This document shows, one piece after another, positions 22,106-33,700 of a DNA stretch of 64,000 bases; the stretch's first letter is position 1, and every line of letters begins with the position of its first letter. The position numbers were made by a program, and so were the translations under genes. The notes under the pieces were generated by a model. That model ran no database searches and had not been told where the DNA came from. It saw nothing but the letters and a program-made list of their open reading frames with translations. Origin of the DNA: Owenia fusiformis (taxonomy: Eukaryota > Annelida > Polychaeta > Sabellida > Oweniidae); contig CAIIXF020000004.1 in assembly GCA_903813345.2 (NCBI GenBank), positions 5,477,525 through 5,541,524 on the forward strand, given 5' to 3'.

Positions 22106-25100
22106 GTAAGTAGATTTTTAGAAACTTGCTATTTAAGCTACAACCTTATGAAAAATTTCATTTTCACATAATGAAGTTATGTATTTTTGATAAACTGCTG
22201 AAATCATCATATTTAAAAGGTCACTTTCCAAGTGTCAGAAAAGATAGGGTTTAAAGGTTTAACTTTTTGAATATGATGATAATCAGCTAAATATTAATTG
22301 TTAAACACAACCTTTCTAGCTTATTATATATATTCTCAGCAAGAATCAATAAGACATCTTTGAATTAGGGTAAAAATTACCCTCTACCCTCCTACGTACC
22401 ATGCAAATGCTACCTTATTTGGACACCCCTCGTATTTACCATATCATTATTTCTGTTCTAGATGTATTACAAGATGGCCTTCAAGGTATCAAATCCTAAG
22501 GCCATGGCTCCACCAGTGCCAAGCCCACTTGATAAAGATGGGATCGTCCCAAATACACCTTCAAGTAAGTACTTAAATGAATTTAGGGGGATGGTAGAAA
22601 TCTTTTTATTAGTTTTTAAGGGGAGGCTGGTTCAATTTTGACTTATTAATTTGCTAATTATCTACCCTATCAGCACAGTGATTATGAAGTAGCAATTGTC
22701 CTATATACAGTAAAACCTGTGTATATTGAACATTTTTTTTGCCGAGAAAAATGTTCAGTGTTGTTAGAGAGGTGTTCACTAAGACAGGTTTTACTGTAGA
22801 TTTGAATAATCTAAATTAACTTTTAATATTCATGAGCAAAGAAAATTCAGAAATCTCTTGCTGCTCTTGTTCATCTCTTTTATACAATCATTTTAAGATA
22901 ATGATGAAGAACTGGACCACGTTGGTCTTCTCGAATTTCCTAGTACTCATTATCCATCACTTGATTGTAAAATACTTATGGCCATGAAATAGCAAAATAT
23001 TCATGAATTCATTTAAAGATGGCAGCACTTGTATACTACTTTGCATTTGCTAGATACTCCATATAGTCCCTAACCTGCTCCAAAAAGATGAGATGTCATT
23101 GTCCGGTACTCTACCACAAGAAATGAACATACTGTCTCAAAGTACTGACTTCCCTTATTAAGGAAATATATTTTGTTTTGATTATAACAGGGGCTTTTGC
23201 CTCTGAAATGGAGTCACACGACCCCCGAGACTGTATCAAGAACATAAGAATTTTTGTTAATTTTGAGATCTTTCTGAAGTATAGCTTTATTATATTCAAA
23301 TAAAAGGCAAATTAGAGTAGATTGCACATATTGTATCATTTTTCTGAATCGGGCCCAGAAAATTCAAAATGGTTCCCTAATGGGGATTTTGCATTAATTT
23401 TCTTATCTCTTCAAAGTAGGGCTATGTCATATTCAAATTGAAGAAATTTTAGAGTAGTTCACAATTATAGTGATGTTTTATTGGTTCATGCCTCAGAAAT
23501 TCAGAAATTCTGCTTAAAGCTGAATTTGCTTATAATTAAGAGATCTCTTCAAAGTATGGGGATGTCTGTCTTATTATCTGAAAATCAAGGCTAGGGTAGA
23601 TGGTAAATATTATATTGGATACATACCAATTCATGGATATTTTGTTCGTTGGGTTTTGCTCTATCATGGAGTTGCCATCTTCTAGTAATTTTAAAAAAGC
23701 ATGGCCACTGTTAGCCTCAAATCTATTGTACTGATTTGTGTGGAAGTAAATGGCATGCTGCATAAAATACATGTCTTAATGTCTTAATACAAAACATATG
23801 TAATTATTTCTCTATTTTCAGATTTTCACATCTCTCTGCCATGTACTGGAAAAGTTAGCGCTGTGGTTTCCGTGGAAATACAGCTAAACATCAGCATTTT
23901 TAGTGCCTCAAATCTTACTTCTCTAAACATCAAGCGACGTAAAGTTTGCGTCAAAGGTAAGTTAAGAGGGTCATGTTAAGATTTTTGAGTATTTTTTGTT
24001 TCACTTTTTGGGGGACTCCCATATAAGGAAAACATTGAAATGTGAACCTCTTAATTTAAAATGGCCACTGGTGTTTGGATAATACAGATTTTATAGTACA
24101 TTTAAATCTGACTTTATTAAGTATTTTAGAGCTGTATATCAAAAATTACAAATCTTTATCCTATACTTAGTGTACTAAATGTATAATAACATTAAAAAAT
24201 AAATTTGATATCTATTGGCAAAATGAATAACCGGAGGATATCGTGATGATATACTCCACATGTTGATTTTCCGCCAAATTGACTCTATTTGGCATGAAAT
24301 TCATTTTGCAATGATATTATATACATTTAGTACACTCCTTGTAAGTGTAGGATATATAGGCTATTTACTGGGAGGGATTGAATATGGGTTTTATTCCGAG
24401 GGACAATACAGGGTGTCCGGAAAGTAAAGATACAAATACTCTTATTTTAAGAAATTTGGGTTTTTTGAATTGAAATTGCTACAGATTGTAGAGGAACAAT
24501 ATGACAATATATCTACAAACTTTCATCACATATATATTAAATGTGTTCAAGTTATGGTTGTTATGGTTACGGATGTGAGAGGTATGTGGAGCAGTTCCAG
24601 AACAACGCTAAAAAGTGAAAAATTGCTAAAAGACAACCATTTGAAACAGTGTTTTTGTTGTATTTTCTATCTATGTTTTGTTTTGTTCATCATTGTATTA
24701 TTGCTGCTATAGTGTTTTCTTTTATATAATGATGTCATTGGCACATATCAGAACTATGCTATGTCACTAACCAGTAAAATAAAAGAAGTATTATACAAGT
24801 GCCTAGAAGAATGGTCCCTGACCATTAGTAGGAAAATCAATATTGCATCTCCACAATGCACCAATTCACAAAGCAAAAAAACAAATCTTACAATGGAGTG
24901 TCATGACATTAAAACTTTCTATACAATGCCCCATTTTCACCTGATAAAGCCTCTTTAGACTTCTACCTTAATGACCATTTGAAAGCAATATTTGTAAAAA
25001 GTTCAACATACAAATGAGACTCAGCTGGAAGCCAATGTTATCAGCAATCGGAGAGATGGACAGCAGTGGTTTTGTCAGGTCTTTGAATCGCCGGTCAAGA

Positions 25101-28100
25101 TGCACCAATAATGTATAGATAATGGGGAAAATACTGAATATTCAATGATAGTAGTAATATGAAATTATCAAATAATGTTACATTACTAATCCCTATGCTG
25201 TTGTGGTACATAATTTGATATAATATAGGAATAGATGGTGGAGTGCTAAGATTATATGAGCAGGAAAGAGATTTGTAAAGCACTATAGTGACGTTGCTCC
25301 ACATACCCTTGACTCCCGTAACCATAACAACCATAACTTTTTCATTTTGAAACTAAAAGTCATGACAGTTGCAGGATATATTCTTATAATGTCATTCTAC
25401 ATTCTGGAGCAATTTCATCTCAAAACAGGTAAATCTCTTAAAATGAGAGCATTTGTATCTTTACTTTCCGGACACCCTGTATGATATTGACCGAGGGAGC
25501 GCAGCGACCGAGTGTCAATATCATATTTCCTAAGGTCAATATCATATTTTCCAAAGAATAAAACCCATACGATTTTTTTCCCGGGGACAATACGATTTTT
25601 TCATGTAATACGATTCAATACGATTTTTATTCCTTCATATTTCCCTGGGAAAACAGTAGTATTATGGAATAAAGTAAGAACATTCTATGATTTTTTTCAG
25701 AATATCGTTTTAATCTACTCGGTGATATTGATATCAATATCACCTCGTAGATAAAAATGATATTCCTCAAAATCATAGGATATCCTATAAATATCAAACA
25801 GGGTGATCCAGAAGTTACAGATCAAAAACTATGAATTTAACTCATTTACTCTAAGACATAGCTTGTACTGTATAAATGGAAGCATACTGTTTCTCTCCCC
25901 TCCTCCACCATTAACTGTTATCCTTAATTGTTTTCAGATGGAGAATCTGTATATGATTTTGCAGCAGAAAATGCCAACCCAGTTGGTAAGTACATTTATT
26001 ATTTGACTGTTTTCCTGTGCATCACCTTAGGTCTATTTCACGAGGGGATTCAGATTGACAAAACAATGGGTCTCAAAAAACAATGGGTTTTTGAAAAACA
26101 AAATCATGGCTTCAAAGGAGTCACAGTTCAATTCGTTCCTCATTTCATTGGATGCATTTAATACCAATTACCCAGAGACTTTGTAACCATTCTGAATGTG
26201 AACCCCTTTAACCCATTTATCACACATTTTCCTACAACTATGTTGTATCTGCCTTTTCCTTAATGCAAAACTAAAGAGGAAAACATCTCTGATGATTCAA
26301 TTGGTAATTTTCTATTTCAGAAAATGTAGCAACAACATCGACTAATATTTTCTACATAGCTGTGGGTTGTGCATGTGCCCTGATATTAGTGATAGCGCTA
26401 ATTGTTGCTATTTACTATATATGCACGTCACGACGAAGACCCCCTAGAGACAGAAAAAGATATGAGGAGTATCAGCCAAGTCAATAGTAAGACCCCTTGA
26501 AATTTTAACAGTAACAATTAAAAGTATGAAGGTTAAGTAAATATTTCATAAATGGTAGATGAACTATGAGTAGATTATGATCTGATAATCCTGATTTTAG
26601 CTAGAAATCACGGGTCTACAGGGTGACCCAGAACTTCTGAGATTTTTGAGGAAGATCGAGGAAGTGAATAAATTTTCTTATTTCAAATTTGGATACACTC
26701 ACTCAGGAAAATCTGAAACAGTTTTCAATGATTTGGATCCAGTACCTCTGGGACACCTTGTATTTCTTTAAACCAAGGGATACTATGAATCTTTTTGCTC
26801 ATTGCTCATTTATTAATTTCAGTGATACTGCAAGTTCTCAAGCGCTCAGTGCCAACACACATAATCAACCTCCTCTGCATAATGGCTCTCAGCAGTACAT
26901 GTCACAGAATGGAAGCCTTGCAAGTAAGTTTAGAAAAAAAAATTTCTGTGACAATATTATTTGTTGGACATTGATTTGTGGAGTACCTAAATTATTTGAA
27001 AAATTTGTGTTTTCTTAAAGGCCCCATATGAAGTTTATTCCACTTTGGATAATATTGTAGTCAATATTTCTATGAAGATAATTGATATGTAGAACTTTTC
27101 TTTTGAAATCAATTAACAACTTTTTTGTTTTCTGAATATAATCTAGTGAAATTCCTGTTATTGGTTACAGGCAAAAATGTTTCAAGTAAAATTTGTTTAT
27201 TCCAAAAGTGATTCCCTCGAACATGATTATGACCTCATCTGAATGGATATTGCAATAGGATTATATTTTTTGGTCATGTGATACAATATTGACCAATCAG
27301 GGAATATGGTTTATGACATCGTTATAACAATGATATTAATCATCACTAGGTATCCCAGGAGGGAGACGTCCTGGTTACGCTTCATCCAACTCTGACTATA
27401 AGCCCCCTCCACAAGACCCCCGGGTGACCTTGAGTGACATCACAATCAACAGGAAATGCGTCACCCTTGGAGACTGTCTGCTTACAGGTAAGAAATATTA
27501 GAATATGTTTTTAAAGTTGTATGTTATATTTATACTATATGGTGCAATTGCAGGACAGAAAATAGATTTAATGACTCAACTGAAAATACCTCGTTTAGTA
27601 TCAGTTAGGCAAAAATCTCATTTCTAGTCATCAGGGCAGACAGGTATTTTTGGGAAGTTTCCAGAAATGTCTTGAGACTTGTCCAGATTTGTCAATTTCA
27701 ACCAAATTTTATTATATTATATGCTATATAGTAAATATGTTAATGCTGAAACCATGGATTTCTAGACACAGACCCATTTATCTTGATAATATCTTGATTT
27801 GTCGAGTCTCATCAAGAAATGGTATTTCATCTCTGAAAAATAACCAACTGTTTAAATTTGAATTTCCAGGGACATTTGGAAAAGTTTATCATGCTAAAGT
27901 AATCAGTGAAAGCGAAGAAGATGGAATAACGCAACAAGATGTCTATGTAAAAACTGTAACAGGTCAGTGAAAACTTTGAACATGCAACCTTTAACCAACT
28001 TTCAACTATTAAACCAGAATCAGGCTTGGCATAGCCTATCATAAATATTAATTTTAAAAGCCAAGTTGTATATTTCATATTTCCAGAAGAGGCAAGGTCT

Positions 28101-30720
28101 GACCAAGTGGAAGTCCTTTTCAGAGAATGTGCCACAATGAAAGGGTTCCACAACCCTAATATTAACCCTATAATGGCTATATGTATATGCATATAACAAA
28201 CGTGTATATTTCATATTTCCAGAAGAGGCAAGGTCTGACCAAGTGGAAGTCCTTCTCAGAGAATGTGCCACAATGAAAGGATTCAACAACCCAAATATTA
28301 ACCCTATAATGGCTGTATGTATATGCATATAACAAATTTGTATATTTCATATTTCCAGAAGAGGCACGGGCTGACCAAGTGGAAGTCCTTCTCAGAGAAT
28401 GTGCAACAATGAAAGGGTTCAATAACCCTAATATTAACCCTATAATGGCTGTATGTATAGATGGTTCTGAAGAAGGGATGTCTCCTCTTCTTATCTACAT
28501 GTACAGCAATGAGGGAAATATGAAACCTTTCCTGCAGAGGTGTAGGGTATCAGATATTGGCACTTCACATGTAAGTATTTAAGAAAATATTGCACCTTAC
28601 CTGTGTATCTAAACATCCCTCTGATCCGAACACTTCTCAATCAATCACATTTTCTTGGTCACAATTTTGTGAAAATCTCCCATTGGCGAACAAATTAAGG
28701 AATATGATTATGTAGTATAGTAGAACTTATGATTTTTTGGCATACATCGTAAACTTTAATGCAGCCATTTTGATATTTAGGTCAGTATTTTTTACAATAT
28801 ATTTTACAGTTTAAAAATGTTTTGTGTTTTTTCAGTTACTTAATACCCAACAGTTGGTGTTCATGTCAATACAAGTCATAAAAGGCATCCAGTATTGAAT
28901 TAAAGTACATTAATTTTAATAATAAATATTTTGTGTTTTTTTCAGTTACTTAATACCCAACAGTTGGTGTTCATGTCAATACAAGTCATTAAAGGAATCC
29001 AGTATTTACATCGGAAGCGTATCGTTCATAAAGATCTCGCCACGAGAAATTGTGTGTAAGTAAACATTGGCATAATTTAACATAATTTTGTGTCACATCT
29101 CGTCGTGATCTGTCACATATTGACATATTTTGTCATAACCTGTCATCTTGTGTTATGTCATTGCATATTTTGTCATATATTTTGCAAACATTGGCATACA
29201 TTGCAACTTATATTGGCATACATTGCAACTTATATTGGCATATTGTGTCACATAAATTTAATATACAAATATTTCTTATATTGCACATATTTTATTTTAC
29301 CGAACATCAAATGTAAAATCTTTCTTTGAATCACAGAGCTATATGTAGTACATCTGGTGTTTCATGAATCACCACATGTTTTTTCAGAGTGTCAAGTAAC
29401 CTTACAGTAAAACTCTGTGACACTGCGCTATCAAGGGATCTTTTCCCAAATGATTACCACTGTCTAGGAGACAATGAAAACAGACCTGTTAAATGGTTGG
29501 CCATTGAAGCATTGTTATATAGAAAATTCTCACCAGCAAGTGACGTGGTATGTATTTTGTTTTTCAAATGTTGCTGTCTGCAATGAGTTACATCAAAAAT
29601 CTGGCTAATTTATCACCAAAAGGGTTAGGAATTATATAATATGATTTATTATAATTCGGAAGTGATAACATATTGTTATAGTCTCCAACCTTTTTGTGGA
29701 CAGTGCTCACACTCGGAGTCTTGCATCTGTGACAATTTGCAATAACTTACAAGATGGTGACATTTTGTCATATTAATTCCTTGTTATTATTTATTGGAGA
29801 GGTATACTGGTTATTTTTATCATTAATTTAGGATTATTTACCATATAATACTAACTACTCATTTAATTCTGTTTACTTTACACCGGTTGTTTTCACAAAA
29901 TCAGCTGTTGTTTTTAGCGACTTTTCCATGTTAAATTTATGTTTTCCATTAATTTTGCTTGTAGTTTTCATTTATTTAGTCTGTTGTGAGAAATTCTTGT
30001 GAAACCCCTGTTGAAATTAAACTCTTATTTTTCAGTGGTCATTTGGTGTTGTACTTTGGGAGTTGATGACCTTAGGAATGCAGCCTTACGTTGACATCGA
30101 CCCATTTGAGATGTCAGCCTATTTACAAGAAGGATACAGAATATCACAGCCTCCAAATTGCCCTGATGAATTGTAAGTTTGGTCAAGTATTAATTTTGAT
30201 TATTGTTCAGGGGGATCCAGTAAAAATTGTGGGTTGAATATTGATCAACTTTTTTCAAAATCTTTTTTTTCAGAAAATGTTCTTTACATGAGGGTTTTAA
30301 ACTTTCTTACAGTAACTAAAGAAGGAGTCATGGATATAAGTGAATAATAGAATTGGAAATTAGGTAGAGATGTAGATGGTTGAAAACTGACCTACGATAT
30401 TTAAATTAGTTTTAGGTTGGAAGGCTACAGCTAGAAAATAAAAGATAATCCTATTTGGTAGATGCGATCGAAATCATGACCGACATTCGTCTGCTTTATT
30501 AATCTACTAAGCTTGTGTTGTGTTACAAGTATTATCGCAAAATTCCCAGACTTGTTTTTCTCATATTTCCAGCTGGTGTTTGTTTACATGCACTATTTAT
30601 CATTTCAGGTTTGCTGTCATGGCATGCTGTTGGGCACTTGCACCAGAGGAGCGACCAAAATTCTCACAACTTCTCATATGCTTACAAGACTTTTACACAG
30701 CTCTTGGACGCTTTATCTAG
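21972..30720 (+). CDS. RYK: RYK, Wnt-binding receptor pseudokinase (13 exons, first coding exon missing)
   Basis: Single-pass receptor that binds Wnt through an extracellular WIF domain and has a catalytically altered kinase domain. Exons: 21972-22105, 22462-22564, 23822-23956, 25938-25985, 26321-26486, 26823-26923, 27350-27487, 27870-27962, 28359-28570, 28946-29055, 29388-29547, 30036-30172 and 30609-30720. All junctions keep one continuous frame of ~549 codons. Exons 1-3 encode the WIF domain, ending in a tetrabasic KRRK site as in vertebrate RYK. Exon 5 gives the transmembrane helix. Exons 8-13 encode the kinase: GTFGKV loop, VYVKTV with the β3 lysine, HKDLATRN catalytic loop, and D-T-A where active kinases have DFG (vertebrate RYK has DNA). 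RDLFPNDYHCLGDNENRP and YVDIDPFEM are RYK-specific. The hydrophobic ending ALGRFI resembles the PDZ-binding tail of RYK. The signal-peptide exon (~45-60 residues) is not found. Several exons have duplicated acceptor-side copies. Confidence 0.93.
22462..22564 (+). CDS. RYK: RYK exon: WIF domain
   Basis: Acceptor ttctgttctag, donor TCAA|GTAAGT. Encodes MYYKMAFKVSNPKAMAPPVP and a proline-rich loop. Confidence 0.88.
22706..22799. mobile_element. TACAGTAAAACCTGT-end MITE in RYK intron
   Basis: Left end TACAGTAAAACCTGT, right end ACAGGTTTTACTGTA: a 15-bp inverted repeat, with 'gttca' and 'tgttcac' internal blocks. The TA at each end fits a Tc1/mariner/pogo-type target. Related copies: 47103, 57281, possibly 16838. 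Confidence 0.75.
23822..23956 (+). CDS. RYK: RYK exon: end of WIF domain and tetrabasic site
   Basis: Acceptor tctattttcag, donor AAAG|GTAAGT. Encodes the FHISLPCTGKVS segment, N-glycosylation sites NIS and NLT, and KRRKVC. Confidence 0.9.
24409..25479. mobile_element. 1.07-kb mariner-like element with ~200-bp inverted ends, decayed
   Basis: Both ends begin CAGGGTGTCCGGAAAGTAAA and stay similar for about 200 bp (including 'tatggttgttatggttac' on each side in opposite orientation). It is flanked by TA. The middle holds what looks like the eroded 3' part of a mariner-type transposase: around 24940-25000 one frame reads LDFYLNDHLKAIF, recalling the LDFFLWGYLK block of mariner/IS630 transposases, then a frameshifted NRRSRCTNN tail near 25085-25110. 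It is inserted inside another repeat whose halves ('ttttattccgagggacaata' and 'tgatattgaccgagg...') resemble 62210-62300. Not functional. Confidence 0.75.
25799..25830. repeat. CAGGGTGATCCAGAA repeat end
   Basis: Isolated 'cagggtgatccagaagttac', matching the left end of the element at 26617. It is probably a remnant of the same family. Confidence 0.4.
25938..25985 (+). CDS. RYK: RYK micro-exon, extracellular stalk
   Basis: 48-bp exon; acceptor ttgttttcag, donor GTTG|GTAAGT. Encodes DGESVYDFAAENANPV, which replaces the short linker of vertebrate RYK between the WIF domain and the membrane. Confidence 0.8.
26321..26486 (+). CDS. RYK: RYK exon: transmembrane helix
   Basis: Acceptor tctatttcag, donor CAATA|GTAAGA. 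Encodes a juxtamembrane TSTNIFYIAVG segment, a hydrophobic helix of about 24 residues, and a basic stop-transfer stretch (SRRRPPRDRKR). Confidence 0.9.
26617..26762. mobile_element. Small MITE with CAGGGTGACCCAGAA-type ends
   Basis: Left 'cagggtgacccagaact', right 'ctctgggacaccttgta': imperfect inverted ends, TA-flanked, no coding content. It sits just upstream of the RYK juxtamembrane exon. Confidence 0.5.
26823..26923 (+). CDS. RYK: RYK exon: cytoplasmic juxtamembrane Ser/Gln-rich region
   Basis: Acceptor attaatttcag, donor GCAA|GTAAGT. Low-complexity Ser/Asn/Gln-rich, as in the corresponding part of vertebrate RYK. Confidence 0.82.
27350..27487 (+). CDS. RYK: RYK exon: juxtamembrane to kinase start
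   Basis: Acceptor catcactag, donor ACAG|GTAAGA. Encodes DITINRKCVTLGDCLLTG, the strand leading into the glycine-rich loop. Confidence 0.85.
27870..27962 (+). CDS. RYK: RYK exon: glycine loop and β3 lysine
   Basis: Acceptor gaatttccag, donor ACAG|GTCAGT. Encodes GTFGKVYHAKV and VYVKTVTG. Confidence 0.9.
28076..28358 (+). repeat. Two 136-bp partial copies of the following RYK exon
   Basis: Acceptor AG positions at 28086, 28222 and (functional) 28358 are exactly 136 bp apart. Each upstream copy holds the intron polypyrimidine tract, the acceptor and the first ~100 bp of exon (through 'ataatggct'), then 'atatgtatatgcatataac' with an in-frame stop and no convincing donor. They are nearly identical to the real exon, so the duplication is recent or homogenised. 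Confidence 0.9.
28359..28570 (+). CDS. RYK: RYK exon: αC helix to β5
   Basis: Acceptor catatttccag, donor CAT|GTAAGT. Encodes DQVEVLLRECATMKGF, the strand NINPIMAVCIDG and YMYSNEGNMKPFLQRC. The third of three near-identical exon starts, and the only one that continues to a donor. Confidence 0.9.
28828..28897 (+). repeat. Partial 110-bp upstream copy of the catalytic-loop exon
   Basis: The acceptor-plus-exon start 'tttttcagttacttaatacc' occurs here with AG at 28835 and again with AG at 28945, 110 bp apart. This copy covers the first ~62 bp of exon then diverges ('attgaattaaag'). Confidence 0.88.
28946..29055 (+). CDS. RYK: RYK exon: αE and catalytic loop
   Basis: Acceptor gtttttttcag, donor TGTGT|GTAAGT. 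Encodes LLNTQQLVFMSIQVIKGIQY and IVHKDLATRNC. Confidence 0.92.
29070..29260 (+). repeat. Short tandem intronic repeat (ttggcatacattgcaactta-type)
   Basis: Runs of 'tgtcatat' and 'attggcatacattgcaactt' units directly downstream of the catalytic-loop exon donor. The exon itself is not included in the unit. Confidence 0.6.
29388..29547 (+). CDS. RYK: RYK exon: D-T-A motif and activation segment
   Basis: Acceptor gttttttcag, donor GTG|GTATGT. Encodes KLCDTALSRDLFPNDYHC, with DTA in place of DFG, and VKWLAIEALLYRKFSPASDV. Confidence 0.92.
30036..30172 (+). CDS. RYK: RYK exon: αF-αG
   Basis: Acceptor ttatttttcag, donor GAATT|GTAAGT. Encodes WSFGVVLWELMTLGMQPYVD and the DPFEM segment. Confidence 0.92.
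30609..30720 (+). CDS. RYK: RYK terminal coding exon
   Basis: Acceptor tcatttcag. Encodes FAVMACCWALAPEERPKF and ends ALGRFI then TAG. Two other frames across this exon are also open but are shadows. Confidence 0.92.
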
Positions 30721-33700
30721 CGACATAAGCTTATCGTCATAGCAATCATATTATGAGATGTAATTATCATTAAAGTGTCATGAGTCACCACATATAAACA
30801 TGATATTTTACTCAGGCTTATTGAAGAGGTGCACCGTAGATTGACACAATATATCTAAATGAATATTGGGTGTGTCACCGTCTGCTCTGAGGAATAGTGG
30901 GTGTGTCATGAGCTACCACATAGTCATAATCATGAATCACCATATACAAAAATATGTATAGCATGAAACAATTTGTATATTAAATGACATAGATCTTATC
31001 TGAAGCATTATAGTGGAGAAAGCATTGATTATCACGAAACAACAAAAATGGAGGAACCAAGGAGTCCCCAAATAGAACATATGAGTCACCACAAAGAGAT
31101 TTCATTCACTTGTCACTTGTGATCAACTACAAGTGTAATTATCAATCATATAATGGGGGTTTCGATAGTCATTGGGCTTTTAATTGTACAAATTGTCCTT
31201 CCAACGAATATTGCAATTTGTGTTAAAAAGTTGAATGTACATGAAAGTGATGAGTTGCTTAATTGAGAAATGTTACAAGAGTAACATTTTGAACAGTGGA
31301 ATTTTTATAGTCACATTTGTACAAATTTATTAACAGAATTTATACCCAATGAAAATTACAGTTTGTATTTAAAACACTGAATGATTTGTTGGTTGAATAT
31401 TGAATGATATGTTGGTTGAATATTGAATACCAGGATTATGCTTTAGCATATGTTTCTAAGGTATGAAATACCACATTTTTGTGTAAATGACATGCATGTG
31501 ATTTGAACAAAAAATTATCATAAATTTTGAAAAATCCTTTCTAATCTTAATTTTGAAACATTTGTATCACCATGTTTTGATTATGTTTCGATGTACATGC
31601 TAATATAGATGGTCTATGTGTTTTTCTTGTTTGATGTCAAAATGGCTTTAATTTATAAAAAGCAATACACTTATAAGCAATAAATCATATGCATATTGTA
31701 AATGGCCAGTAGAAAAATACCAAGGGTGAAAAGCATTTTTGATACATTGTATGTATGGTAAATGTAACAGCCAAAGCTGGCTCTTGATATGTATGTTTGT
31801 ACCCCCAACTATCATGAATTTAATAAGCTTATGCAAATAGAACACCTCTCAAGTGAAACATTATTTTGAAGTTTCAAAAGCCTTCCATTTACACAAGTTT
31901 TACCGTACGATGTGGGAGAAGGAAAGCATTCTATGATATTTCAATGTGTTATAGAAATATATTAGTAAAGTATAGGTAGTATATGTGCTAGTATAAAACT
32001 TACATAAATGGCCACGGTTTTAAGTTTTTGTTATACATTCTAAAATGTAAAACCTTGGTCAAATTCATTAATTATCATCTGAGGAGTTTTGTTTTTTGAC
32101 ACACCATTTGATTTTACTTTATAGTCTGGTATATAGATTGAAATTCACAGGCACCAATGAAATGTTTTTTTTCAATCTGCAAAATATAGAATGCTATCAG
32201 GGAAAATGCATTGGAATAATTGAATTAACATAAAATGTTCATTTTGTGACTTTTCTTGAGTAATCTGTTGAACAGGTTGTTGATTGATGTTAAAAATGAC
32301 ATATTGTGTTACAGTTGATTTCCTGTCATTCAGTTTGTCCACTTAAACTTGAATAGATTTTCTACATATGAAAAGAGTTTATGTTCAAAATGGATTTTCA
32401 AGGAAAGTGATCCATGTTATTTGGACATACAATAAGGGGCTCGTCAAGTCATGAATAATTATACATTAGTCATGTGTTCTTATTATACTCATGTATAAGT
32501 ATGAGTATACTAAGCTTGATTAAAAACTCAGCCGTGTATCATATATCATTAGAAAGTTTAACACGTTCAGTCATGTGTCATATTATTATACCAATGGAAA
32601 GATGATCTGCAAATGTGTTTGAACTCAGAACCAAAATTAAAAAATGTAAGCATCTTTGGCCAATCATGGAGCTTGTTGGTTATTTCAAGTTTGCTCACTG
32701 AAAATGTATTTGTGGAATAATTTTTTGTTTTTGCTATATTGAGTACTTAAGAGTACATTGTATTTAATAGTGACAATCATTGCATGTTTATAATTGTATT
32801 GTACTTATTAGGATATTGTAATTAATTGTTTGTTACATTTTTATAAGCTTTCAAGTATATTTGTGGTCACAATTAGCAAGGTTTAGAGAAATTTCTCGAA
32901 TTATTTGCCAATTCCAGCCCCTCATGATCATTTTTTATGATCGTATGATATAGTAATGTAGAATAATGTCAATAAATGTCTCTTTTTATGACTGACATCT
33001 TGTGAATTGTACCACACTAAAAAATTCAATTGTTTACATAATAATTGTTAATAAGTTATGTAAGTTATTAAGTATTACTTGAATAGTTCACAATTAATTA
33101 TTTTAGTTTAATTCTGTAGTTGTGTTACACTCTCATTGGTTAGTTTGAGAACTCAAACTATCCTATTGGACGATAATATCGAAGCCTGATTATGTCGGGT
33201 GTTTTTAAGTTTTCATGAACTTGAAACTTTTACATCTGAAGAAACCAATCAAAGTTCAAACAAACAGGCTTTTAGATGTCATCCAATAGGGACTTAGGAT
33301 TGTCAAACTTTTGAAGGGGGGGTGTACTTGAACACAAACTTTTCTAAGGGTTCTCTGGAAATCCAAATTTTGTTCAGTGATATAAAGAAGTTTTATTGTA
33401 TCCTCAATTTTGTTTATGATGTCCTTATATTTAACATTAAAGTGATTTAGTACAAAATACATTTTTATTGTATTTATTTCATTTTCCATTAATTGTACAT
33501 GTACAAATTGTATATATCAATTTGAATGAATTGTATAGAATTATTTAAAGTTGTAAAAAACAACTAATTGTATTATAGCTATAACCACATTGTGTGATGT
33601 AAAAATAATAAAGTCAAACAAATATTGTCAAAACAAAAGCAATGATTTCGTGGAGTTGTTTTTATTATGCAGTATTTGGTATTAGATGGCAGTATCCAAA

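Noticed and set aside
27827-28422. Overlapping minus-strand frames of 81-121 residues with repeated text
   Set aside because: They are antisense shadows of the three tandem RYK exon copies; the plus strand carries the conserved kinase residues.
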